Source: Corticium candelabrum (taxonomy: Eukaryota > Porifera > Homoscleromorpha > Homosclerophorida > Plakinidae). From it: DNA of 64,000 nucleotides. Position numbers and translations under genes: made by a program. This document shows, in pieces, positions 12,368-56,955 of this stretch. Under the pieces are notes generated by a model that was given only the letters and a program-made list of their open reading frames with translations, was not told where the DNA came from and ran no database searches. Within the stretch, counting starts at the first letter, position 1; every line of letters begins with the position of its first letter. The stretch lies in contig NC_085089.1 in the NCBI RefSeq assembly GCF_963422355.1, forward strand, positions 5,133,279-5,197,278, written 5' to 3'.

Positions 12368-13672
12368 CTAGATAACCTTTCCAGCAAGAAGAGTAGCCAA
12401 TGCCACCCAGTGGCTGGCAAAACTGAGATCACGCCACCGTCCAACAGTATGCTGCATCGAGTATCCTTGCTCCTGAAGTTCTGCACTGTCCAAGTCAAAC
12501 GGTGCACCCAAGTATGCCAAATGAAAAACAGCCAAAGCGGAGAAGAGCATATTGATGATTGTTACCCACCAAACAGTTTCTTTATACTTTAAATCATCAC
12601 GACTAACCAAACGTCGAGCCACAACAGATGCATTCAATTTCTTGGCTAATTTATTTCGTACGACATTTTCGATGTATGCATAGAATCCAATGGACAATAG
12701 AACAGCAGACAGTTGAAAGTTTAGACCGTGAAGTAGAGCACTAGCAAGATACGTGATCACAATAGCAGGGAAAATGCCAAGGCTCCTCGATGGTTTATAC
12801 ACATACGACTTGAGAAACAAGTGGCTGGCCATATTCCAACTTGTCACTACTTCAACAAGAGACCTTGGCATCTCAACCTCCTCCATACGAGCGACGGTCA
12901 CCCCACCCCAGTGACCCCCAGATTCAGTATCCACAAAACCGATTCCACACATCACCGATGTAGCCTCAGACAAATAGCTTACAAAGTAGTGACTGTATCG
13001 GAAGGACGCGGCTGTCGTGAATGCAAGAAGCCACTTGTGGCTATTACGTTGGAATACCCACGGCCAAAAACACATTGAAAATGACAGAGCAAATGCAGCA
13101 AGAGCAAGACATCGGACTAGGCGGTAAAACCAAGCCCTACTTAGTGGTCTATCATCCAGTAAGTTCAGATGCATTCGGTATTGTACAAATGGTCCAAAGA
13201 CGGAATTTGCAGGAGAAAGTACGAAACCGGAAAACGCAACAATTCCCGGAATTTCGTTGAGTCGGCACTCATCCAGATCGAATCCAATGGAGATGGTTTT
13301 CATGGCAACGATCATGATAGATCCCCGGATCTGGTGCCATTCTGTTCCAGTGAACGCGACCAGCTCGCAACTCATGATGAAGCTCACGCAGAGCAGAGAC
13401 GAAAAGACGCCCTTCCTTTTTGTCGGTGCCAGTAATAAAGTGGAATATCCAACAAGAGCGAGAACAACAAAGTAAGGCAATTTCTCTTGCACGAACACCC
13501 GGATGACCGCCAGACCGGCTACCAACGACGCCAAGTGTCGGACGATCGGTGGAGCTCCGAGCAAACACACCGAGCGGACCACGAGACATAAAGCAAATAG
13601 AGGAAGGACGAAGTCCAACGTTTGATTCGTTGTTGACCAAAAGCAATGAGCAAAGAAACGGAGACTGTCCAT
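12368..13672 (-). CDS. PORCN: Porcupine, MBOAT protein-serine O-palmitoleoyltransferase
   Basis: This is one uninterrupted frame of 434 codons, close to the usual 430-460 residues of Porcupine. Porcupine is a polytopic endoplasmic-reticulum enzyme that attaches palmitoleate to a conserved serine of Wnt proteins, a step needed for Wnt secretion. Visible signatures are the MBOAT core with TSWNMASHLFLKSYVYKP (conserved Asn), SALLHGLNFQLSAVLLSIGF (contains the catalytic His) and the family-specific YIENVVRN stretch after it, with about ten hydrophobic segments. The start at 13670-13672 is the first Met and gives a normal N-terminus. Unlike every neighbour the gene has no intron. It lies 253 bp downstream of the myosin stop codon on the same strand, so the two could share transcription, but nothing shows this. 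The product presence implies a Wnt pathway in this organism. Confidence 0.92.
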   Translation of the reverse strand: MDSLRFFAHCFWSTTNQTLDFVLPLFALCLVVRSVCLLGAPPIVRHLASLVAGLAVIRVFVQEKLPYFVVLALVGYSTLLLAPTKRKGVFSSLLCVSFIMSCELVAFTGTEWHQIRGSIMIVAMKTISIGFDLDECRLNEIPGIVAFSGFVLSPANSVFGPFVQYRMHLNLLDDRPLSRAWFYRLVRCLALAAFALSFSMCFWPWVFQRNSHKWLLAFTTAASFRYSHYFVSYLSEATSVMCGIGFVDTESGGHWGGVTVARMEEVEMPRSLVEVVTSWNMASHLFLKSYVYKPSRSLGIFPAIVITYLASALLHGLNFQLSAVLLSIGFYAYIENVVRNKLAKKLNASVVARRLVSRDDLKYKETVWWVTIINMLFSALAVFHLAYLGAPFDLDSAELQEQGYSMQHTVGRWRDLSFASHWVALATLLAGKVI

Positions 13673-13925
13673 TAGATCATCCGGGCTCGTCAGATAGGAG
13701 CTCTACGTCACGTGTCACAAGAGGTCGCAACACTGTGAGTTCATTTCAAATTGCAAAGTAATGAAACCATTAAATTTACAACGATACCCTAAGTAATTAT
13801 CCCGTCTAAAATATAAACTGTCTTGACCACACAAATTATGTAGATTCCTAGGATCATGCAAATGACAACTTGAAAATCATTTGATTCCATTATAGAGCAC
13901 TGCTCTGATTGAAAATTCGTCCATC

Positions 13926-25270
<11,345 letters not shown>

Positions 25271-25437
25271 CGCCCGAAATGGTCACGCCTTCTATCGGTC
25301 TCCACCCAATCTGCGTAGCCCGGATGTTCGCGCCGGAATGAGAGACTGCGCAGACGCACCGGCCCGACTACGGAGCTCTGTATTTCGTGTTTTTAGTCTT
25401 TGTGCCATGCGTATTTTGATTTCCTGCACGCCAGGGA
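25271..25437. promoter_or_regulatory. Probable bidirectional promoter, myosin / poly(A) polymerase
   Basis: The two genes diverge from a gap of no more than about 170 bp if the 5' ends proposed here are right. The gap and its flanks (24.7-25.7 kb) are rich in CpG and stand out against the AT-rich surroundings. There is no clear TATA box. That both genes are driven from it is inference. Confidence 0.5.
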
Positions 25438-38828
<13,391 letters not shown>

Positions 38829-39782
38829 AGATTGGGTTTTTGAGTTGGAGTGTATGGTGGCTTCTCTTGCATGCATGAACTACATGTAGGTAGTATCTTT
38901 CAAATGTGGGGTGTTATGATGGGTGTCGAAAAAACTGGAAGTTTAATGGGTAAATATGAACAGTCAATAAGAGGAGAGTGACTTTGTTATTTGTCTGTGT
39001 CATATCGATATTCGATGTGTATGGCTAACGCGGTGAGAGGAGATATACACCATCATGCTGATTGATCGAGATGTTAGACTATGTGCTAGATTGGCAGCGC
39101 TCAACGTGCATGGTCTAGGTTTTGTTTACTGGTGGAATATGATAATATGATGGTTGCTATTCACGAAGTTGCCAGATTACCAATAAGTCTGTACTGTGTT
39201 CTCGTACTGTTCGTGTCTTTCTGTTGTTTTGTATGTTGAATAGCCACAGACTTGAATTCATACAAAAAAATTGCATGGTAGCAATACCTGCAGGCATGCT
39301 GCTTCGGTTTCATCTACCTTTGTGTAGTTTACTTGTATATCGTGAGAATTTGTTGAACTGCAAAAATTTTGTAAAATTAATTCCTTGGTAGGTGGAATTT
39401 AGTGTTTTACTCTTATCCAATTAGCCCTGACAATGCAAAAGTACTATGAAAGTCCAAGACCTGACATTAATTAAAAAAATTAGTTGCAGCAGCAGCAGTA
39501 GCTGACATTTTGTCTGCCAGGTTTCTCAACTAAAAATGGGTTTGTTTATAAGAGAATCGTGAGCTGTGCTGGTAAATATGCACAAGAACTATTTACGCAC
39601 TACGTGTACCATCTTCGTGTCATTGCTGCATTTATGAATGTTACAGTGTGCACCAGATTAGGCTGTCCAACACGTTTGCGCGAGGTGTTTGAACCTCGAG
39701 GCTCATGTACTTTGCCTGGTGTCAGCGTGTCGCCGCGCGCTTTAGTTTGCTGACTAATTACAGGAGCGTATACGAGCAGAAG
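38829..39782. other. intergenic, poly(A) polymerase to tRNase Z
   Basis: The 3' UTR of the upstream gene and the promoter of the next (same strand) must lie here. I see no separate gene. A CpG-richer patch occurs at 39670-39780 just before the tRNase Z start codon. Confidence 0.45.
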
Positions 39783-49376
<9,594 letters not shown>

Positions 49377-49596
49377 GCTTTGTGCCAACGGCCACTCAAA
49401 TCGCATTTTACATTCAAATTTTACTCTAACTGCACACGTATGTACATAATATCGTCATCTGTTTACTCTACAACATGTGAGAATGCTCACATAAACATGA
49501 TCTATTTCTGTAAAATACAATACACAAAGCAACTACGTAGCATTCTATACTAAAAGCATGTCCGGCATCTCTTTACAGCAGATGAATAAACATGGA

Positions 49597-52500
49597 TCAA
49601 CTCGGTGATGTGGCCCTCTGCCTTAGCTGCTGGACCTCAAACATGATACGAGCTCTTGGTCCCATCGGTACGCCCAACTGTATTAGTCGATCCTCATCCA
49701 GATACGGCAGCTCAAGCATGGTCACCTTCTCTTTCTCAAACTTTGCGGCCAATTTCTACAGAGTTGTAAAGGCACTTTAAACTTAAAGCAAATACTGTAT
49801 GTTTGTTTTCAGTGTTTTTAAATTTCGTTATTTCAGAAGCAAATACCTTTCGGTGTAACCTACGTAATTTCGGTAAGACAAGGCACAGATTTGGTGTGGC
49901 AGAAGTAGATGAGATTTTGGGTGTCATGTGAGATATCGTACCACTTGCCAACTACGTCTGGTGTCATGAACATAGTGCACCTTAGCTCTTGCTTTTGTGG
50001 GTTGCTCTACGTAAACTCATTGTTTCTGCAAGCAAGCAGTTCTCATCACTATGCACAAACTTCTGGGAGTTTGTAAAGTATCCGGGTTACTTCCAGTCTA
50101 TCGGTGCCTTCTGCACGTGGACTGGCATACTAAAATGTTAGGCGTTGTCTTAATTTAGGTAAAAGTCACACGGATTTACCAACAATAAAATAACACCAAT
50201 ACCACTCATGACATGTCTAACAAGTGATTAGCTTTTAGGTAAGGGGGGGATGCTAGCGAGGAACATCTGCCCACAATATTATTACATTTGGTGCAGCAGG
50301 TAACAGGTGAGATAGAAGACACATGGCCAATCAAGTCAAGTTGGCTAGGAAAGCCAATTCACTGCAAACAAGTTCACACCAGAGGAATCGATGCAGTTAT
50401 GATGATGGCTGGATGGAGCTCACTTGTGGCTGGCTCTAGGGTTCTGAGGAACGATGTTTGACAAAAAAAAGCATGACATGTTAAAGTCAACTGTTTTCAT
50501 CACTTTGTGACTGCCACATCACATTGGCAATTTCATTCATATTAGCCAGCTAACTCCACCCAAGGTCTCTACGATACTTCCAGATACTGATTGAAAATGA
50601 TGAAACCAGCAAATGTGATCTGGAAATGTCATTAATTACTGGAAGGATAAGCAGACGTCTACAACAGTTTTGATCAGTGGTTAAATGACCGGTCAAAACT
50701 AGAATGGCCAGTCAAATGGTCACGTGATCAAACAAATGACCATTAGACACTGGAAACTTCGATTGAGCTTCCTGTCTCGTCGTTGGTGAATGCACATGCA
50801 ACGTACCTCATAACCAAGCCTCTTGAGAAATTTCCTCAATAGTGGTGGCTCTTCTCCAAAGAACCTAAATCGCATAAACATAAGTCACTCGTACTGATGA
50901 GAACTCGAGTGTGCATGATTGCTTGCCTTGTCAACTTATCTATCTGGTGTGGACTGTGAATATCATGTAGCTGGTTGCTTATTCCTGGAAGTGATGGTGG
51001 TGATAGAAAATTGAGCTGATCCGAAGGAGCACCCGCAACACCATTTGATGGACTATTAGTCAGTTGCAGGAGCTCCGACTGCTTCTGGACCGTTCTTGTT
51101 AGAGAGTTGACTTCCTCTTGAAGCTGGTGCTGCCTGTCTAGCTGAGTAGTTAGTTTAGCACTGTTACGTGCGAGCTCGATGACGTGAGACTGAAGTGATG
51201 AGAAACGAAGCTTGAGAGCTCTAAGCAGACATTTCTTGTACTACCTGATGGAGAGATGCAAATCTCTGTTTACCTGACACGCTTCATATGACGTCGTCTG
51301 GAAGCTAACAACAAGACAAAATAATTATTGTCAAAAAGAGAAGTAAGAATGTCAGATGCTACGTTTGGCAACAAAGCCGTGCATCACTTTGGCTTGTTGG
51401 TAAAGTTGAGAGCGAAGCATATGCCGCTCCTCTTCGAAGCCTTTAATCAATGTGTCTTGTTTCAACTTCAAATCGGACACCTTCCACGCACACAATGCAT
51501 AGACATAAGAAAGTATGAAAAGTCGAGAAACGTTTGGTGTTACCTCAGTCACTAGACTGGCAAGAAGACGACTGAGAATGGAATTATGATCGGATGCTAA
51601 AACAACTGGTTTTCAGTAACAGCAAATGGTTAAGTTTGGAATGCAGAATTAGGTGCATACCACAAAATTGTTGGAATAGCTGCTCGGAAGACATATGGTC
51701 TGGTGACATCGCTAGAGGCTGGACTAAACAATCAGTTTTCTCTAGACCTGGGACGGCACCAAATGTGGGCAATGGTGATGATACATCTAAATCGTCTTCA
51801 TTGCCGGATGACATGCTACTGTTGTCGTGCGGCGGAGGTGCACGAGGTCGACTTTCCAGAGCTAACTCTGTCTGTTTGAGGATCGTTGGTGAAAACTCTG
51901 GAATAGATGCTACAGAATCGCGATTCAAGTGCTGTGTAGCAGTATTCCAACTCAAGCCTTTCATGAATACACCCCTATGTACATTCGAAGTAACAGAAAC
52001 GTCTGGTAGACTGTGTAAGCCTTGTTTCACTGCCAGTTCACCAGATGGAAGCTCGAGTCTTTCAACCAGAGGACTGGCTTGAGTTTTTTGCTTGCTGTTG
52101 TCTATATCAGTAGATTGGGGTTTTAACTCCCGCTTTTGTTGCAGCTCTCGTTGAGATCGTGAAGCTTGTACATTTCTTTTTGTTTTCCGGGGATGCTTTC
52201 CAAGCTCATATATCGGCGACGTGATAGCACGAGCTTGAGACGAAGCTCTAGAGGTTGCAGTTGGCACCGCTATAGTTTGTCTGCATGGTGTCAGAGCTTG
52301 CCGCATCGAAGGAACCAGTTGACCTAACTGACCGCCACTCTCTCCTCCATACAAATGGTGACTTGGAGACAAACTTTTTGCTCGTCTGCTTGTGTCTCTC
52401 CAGTTTGACGAAGTTGCAAGAGATAAAAATGACGGTTTGCCACTATTGTCAGATCCAGTGACAGACGATGAAGATTTAGACAAACGTCTAAAAGAAACAA

Positions 52501-52953
52501 ACAAAACATAGTAGCTCTATTCTAAAAAACTCCTTATCTTTACTACAGTATCTGTCTTGGTCACAGTACATATTGTATGTCACTAGAGCATTAGCTGGAC
52601 TGTCAATAAATATGTACTATTCCTATGGCTTATTTATTTTTCGAGCACAGCATGTCGACTACAGTACTAGGTCAGCTTAAAATCACCCTTTCTGCAACTG
52701 CCAGTTCAACGACGAGAAATCAGCACTGTGTCGCTGTGCAGTTGCTACAGGGCTACTGCTCCAACGCTTCATCTCTTTGGATGGATCTGAGGGCTACAAC
52801 ATATACAATGACATCACCGATTCACAAATACAGTGTAGCGATCAACAATTCACAAACCACATATTCAGACGTCGGGATTTCATCGTCGTCGTTTTCTTCT
52901 TTATCATCATCTGCAAGCCTTATGTTAGCAGGTCTCTAGAAGAAACATTTATG

Positions 52954-52986
<33 letters not shown>

Positions 52987-54688
52987 ATTATATGTAGTTA
53001 GATGAACATAATGCTGTAAACCTGCTGATCTGAGCCAGTCACATCAGGACTTTGAAGAAGATCAAGCAACTTGTCCTCGACCATCTTCGCCTTACTATCT
53101 ATGCTTACCTTCTCAACAACAGGCACACTCTAACAACATGGGTACTCTGGCATCACATTTATTGCACTGATACATATAAGTATTACTTACAGAAATTACA
53201 GTCTGAGTTTCTACAGGTAATTCGTCATGAACCCAACTTTGCTTAGTTTTCAATAAGTGTGGCTGGGACATTAATTCTGATCTGACAGGTGGTGATTGTG
53301 GTGTACTAACACCTCCCTCTCCCCAAGCTTCCTTTGAAGTCTAAAAATGTAATACAAATAGTAGCACCTACAGCATCCAGTGACCACAAATAACCAGCAT
53401 CTTACATCAAGTGCACAAACAAATCACATAAAAAGTGCATACTTCTCTAAGAAACTGCATTTGTAACCCACAGTGATCAGATGCTATTACAAAATTAATG
53501 TCCTGGTAAACTATTTTAGTATCCAGACAAACATCCCTTTTATGCTTTTAATTATTTCCTACCTGCTAGTAAATTCAACTAGCCACACTCCAAGCTGTAC
53601 AGACAATGACAATAAGGACAAATTCTTGACAGAATACACAGTACACTATAAGTCAAGCTTTCTATGCTTATTTTAACTGTTGTCTGTGAAATAAACATAC
53701 AGTGTGGTGAAGTGAATCACCCCTACCATTGCTGACAAATACAAAAGTTACTCTACCTATAAGCCACGTGTTTACTGTCCCCGTGCACTATCGCACCATC
53801 ACCTTGAATCGGAGCTTCAGACAATGACAAAGCGCGAGCAGCGACTTGAGATTTCCGTTTACAACATCTACAATAAACGCAAACTTTAGTTGCTTGATTC
53901 GATCGGCACACGCTATGCACGCACTCACCGTCCGCGTTGATTCCGTACAGTTGCACACTGCTCTGACTGAGAAACGTCAGACACTTGTGAACGTTGCCGA
54001 TTCGATGAACGCGCAGTGCGGGCACCTTGCGCAGTCCCGTTACGATCGTCGTCGACGCTGCACGAGACATACATGTCCGATCGTTATCGCCAATTAGACA
54101 AAAAATGCACCCTCAAGCGTCACACTCGACCAGGCAAAAACTGCAAGCTGCCAATATGCTAAAACACACACACTCGTATCTACGCTTACTGAGAGCTTCC
54201 AGGAGAACGACGAGTGTGTATCCATCTCCCAACTGGCGCAGGTCGGTCACCGGGTCGTGTGCCTTGGCGCTCAGCACAGCGTTGAGCCACCGCAGCGCCT
54301 CCTGCAAATTGACAAAACACAATCGCAGTAACTATGGACATCGCATTGGAAACTGCACACACAGATCCAGACAAACACACGCACCTCGCATTCTTTGCTT
54401 GCCCACTCGCCAGAGACCGACACGTCCCTGACGTTGTCTTTGCGAGAGTAGAGATGACCGACACGACGACCACGAGGTGCACTCAGTCGGTCCTTCTTTG
54501 ACTGACCGACTGCGACTGCGTCGGCAACCAGAGTCGAGTTACGGTTGCGAGTCTAGTCGATATAGTTAGCTAAGCCATGGGATGGGAATGCGCACAACGC
54601 GCTATCTGGCAAGCAGCCTTACCTCGTCAATGGAGCTGCCTGAAGCACGGCGTGCAGCCAAACGAACGCTGAGAGTATCGTTCGACAT
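49597..54688 (-). CDS. Calponin-homology, coiled-coil and SAM domain protein
   Basis: Start ATG at 54686-54688 (MSNDTLSVRLAARRASG...). Exon 2 (about 54392-54553) is basic and serine-rich. The CH domain spans three exons: EALRWLNAVLSAKAHDP and DLRQLGDGYTLVVLLEAL (54190-54301), VPALRVHRIGNVHKCLTFL (53.93-54.06 kb) and DVVNGNLKSLLALCHCLKLR (53.8 kb). This matches the CH layout including the closing 'DIVDGNxKxxLxLxWxLxxRF' helix. A long disordered Ser/Pro-rich part follows (53.35-51.66 kb, with an acidic exon DDDKEENDDDEIPTSEYV), then coiled coils at 51.55-51.35 kb (KLKQDTLIKGFEEER) and 51.25-50.93 kb (QHQLQEEVNSLTRTV). A C-terminal SAM domain is built from PLLRKFLKRLGYE (50.83 kb) and FEKEKVTMLELPYLDEDRL...LGVPMGPRARIM (49.6-49.76 kb). 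Stop at 49597-49599. CH suggests cytoskeletal binding and SAM oligomerisation. I do not recognise a named orthologue. Confidence 0.75.
52955..52983. repeat. (TA)n microsatellite
   Basis: About 14 TA units in an intron of the CH/SAM gene. Confidence 0.9.
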
Positions 54689-54749
54689 TTAAAGCAAACA
54701 AATACTGTAGTAGTCGATTTCAATTGCAATGCCACGCCCACGCCCTTAC

Positions 54750-55045
54750 TGTGTACTGGCTACGCGAGGCTCACCGGCTCTGCTCTAGTCCAATCTAATC
54801 CAAATCTCTGTTATAAACAATGGAGACTTAATACATGGGTGTTAGCAAGCAGATTTGAGGTGGTCGCGCTCCATTTCGCCGAAAGTATGACGCGGCGGAA
54901 AGGGATCTGGCTACGCGAGACTAACTCGTGGGTGTGTACTATACACAGTAACTAAATAAATATACCCATAAACAATATATTTAATCGTCTACCCGAGGTT
55001 ACAAATAAGTCTCGCGTAGCCAGACCTCTTTTCGCCGCGTCAAAC
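54750..55045. mobile_element. Cluster of CTCGCGTAGCC-type element ends
   Basis: GGCTACGCGAGGCT occurs at 54758, GGCTACGCGAGACT at 54910 and AGTCTCGCGTAGCCAGA at 55012. The last two face away from each other across about 90 bp. Each continues into matching sequence (TTTCGCCGCGTCA type), so they are ends of two copies of one family, related to the tiny palindrome at 24357-24429. No coding sequence is present. Confidence 0.6.
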
Positions 55046-55557
55046 TTCCGGGTAAAATGATACGCCTACCCAGCAACGTGCGCTACATCGTTCCACAATT
55101 TAGCGCACGCTAGGCAAACCACAAAATTTATTGAGCAAATTGCTTCCTAACTGTATTCCCCTAATACACGTTTGCACGTATTAAATAATAAAAAACTCTA
55201 TTAATTAAAATACTAGCAATTTACACGCGTATAGAATTATGCGGTTTGATCAATTTAGAGTTTTCAAAAAATTAGGCGATATTTGAAAGTTGGTGTGTTA
55301 AAATGAGGTTTAACTGCGTTTCTGTGCAGTAAAAATTGATGTTACCTTAAATTAATAATAAAAATGTTAGCAAGTAGAACGACAAATATTATTGCATGAG
55401 CATACACTGTGCAACCTCTGTCACACAAGAAATTTATTTAGATTTCTTATGTACGTATATATACCAGTATATGTAGATAGAGTTCATTCCATACACAAAC
55501 AATATTCATTAATGCCATCTGACCAAATACTAGTACACTAGTAAAAACTATTTGTAG

Positions 55558-56681
55558 TTACAAAATTCTACATTTCTTGTTTCTCTTTTTCGGTTTCGTT
55601 TCCTCTGGTGGATTGACTACAGCAAGAATGGCTTCATCAAATACATCCTTGAGTCCCTTTTGCGTCAACGCCGAACACTCGACGAACGCTGTTGCATGCA
55701 GTTCTTTGGCCACCCTTTGACCGACTTCCGTGTAGATGGGTCTCTCTTTGTTCTTGGCAAGCTGCTGTATCTCTCTCAGATCGTTTCGCAAGTCTGTCAT
55801 TGTTGCGCACAAGATGAATGGGGCCGACGGTGCGTGGTATCTGATCTCTGGAACCCACTTTTCTTTGACGTTGAATAGTGAAGAGGGTCTGACGGAAGAG
55901 TAGCAGATTATGAAAACGTCAGTCATTGGATACGAAAGAGGTCTCAAACGATCGTAGTCTTCTTGTCCAGCCGTGTCAAACAAAACAAGACTGAATGGCT
56001 CATCTTCAATGACCACTTGAACTTTAATTAAACAATCAATCAATCATTAGGTATTATGACTTTTAGCTACTAAGTATAATTACAGTCTAATACTCTTAAC
56101 AGATAGACAACGAGACCGGCAAAACAATCAACAAGTCCTAGATATGATAGTCTTTAAGGATAACTCACGTTTGATTGAAATTGTGCACTCGTCTATTGAC
56201 AGAAAGACAAACAAACAGACAAACAGACAGAAGAACGTTAACTAACAAAAACGCATAATTTGCTTAATTAATTACTTAACGCGCGTTAAAAGATTAAGAA
56301 ATGTAACATGCGTTATATAAACTACATTTTACTTTTAGGAAAAATAATAATTTCATTAATATGTTATAATATCAAAAACAAAACCCGTAGTATTATTTGC
56401 TATGTAAACTAAATATCAAAAAGCAACAAGGTAACACTGATCCTAGGTCCAGCTATTACATATCTGACAGATAACTAAGCGGAAAGACAGACGCCATACA
56501 GACAGAAGGAGAAATCTACGAGAATCGCAAAGGTAGATGACATACAAATCGACTTACCAGCGTAGTTGTCGAACACTGTGGGCACGTAGTCTTGAGGAAA
56601 CTTGTTGGTCGCGTAACTCATCAACAGACATGTTTTGCCGACAGCTCCGTCACCAACGAGTACACATTTGATGGAATTCAT
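55558..56681 (-). CDS. Cdc42-like Rho-family GTPase
   Basis: Two exons (56558-56681 and 55558-56021) give 195 codons, near the 191 of Cdc42. Such proteins switch actin remodelling and polarity at membranes. All G motifs are visible: GDGAVGKT at residues 10-17, YVPTVFDNY with the effector Thr, [17 protein letters not shown], and ECSALTQKG. The G4 box reads TMTDL where Cdc42 has TQID, keeping the Asp for guanine. The Rho insert is more divergent ([15 protein letters not shown]). The tail [12 protein letters not shown] has a polybasic stretch and a CAAX box ending in Leu, predicting geranylgeranylation. It is nearer to Cdc42 than to Rac or RhoA by [10 protein letters not shown] and the TQKGLK region, but diverged enough that it may be a paralogue. 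It diverges head-to-head from the cpRAS gene 274 bp away. Confidence 0.92.
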
Positions 56682-56955
56682 ACTGCTCCTACAGTTCTAC
56701 AGAATCACTCACAATCGCAATTTACTGTTCAACTAGAGGCAACAAATTTATAAGTGCGAACAGGTGTATCTATTTGCAGAATTGCCAAGTAGCAAATGTC
56801 ACGTGCTACAGGTAGGTGTGGTTAGGTTTAGCCAATCAACGCTCGTGAAGGGCATATCTAAAAATAACTTCGAGCATATAAGGAGCGAGTATGGTGGTGC
56901 AGACAGGCATAAAGCTGTCAGCATTTCGTCGTCGGTCAGTTGTCGGCCGCTGGTT
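56682..56955. promoter_or_regulatory. Probable bidirectional promoter, Cdc42-like / cpRAS-VWA
   Basis: Only 274 bp separate the two start codons on opposite strands. Core promoters and 5' UTRs of both genes should be here unless non-coding first exons exist upstream. No clear TATA box is seen. Confidence 0.45.

Noticed and set aside
39559-39753. Short plus-strand frame upstream of tRNase Z
   Set aside because: No conserved domain and no splice link; the tRNase Z start at 39783 gives the expected N-terminus.
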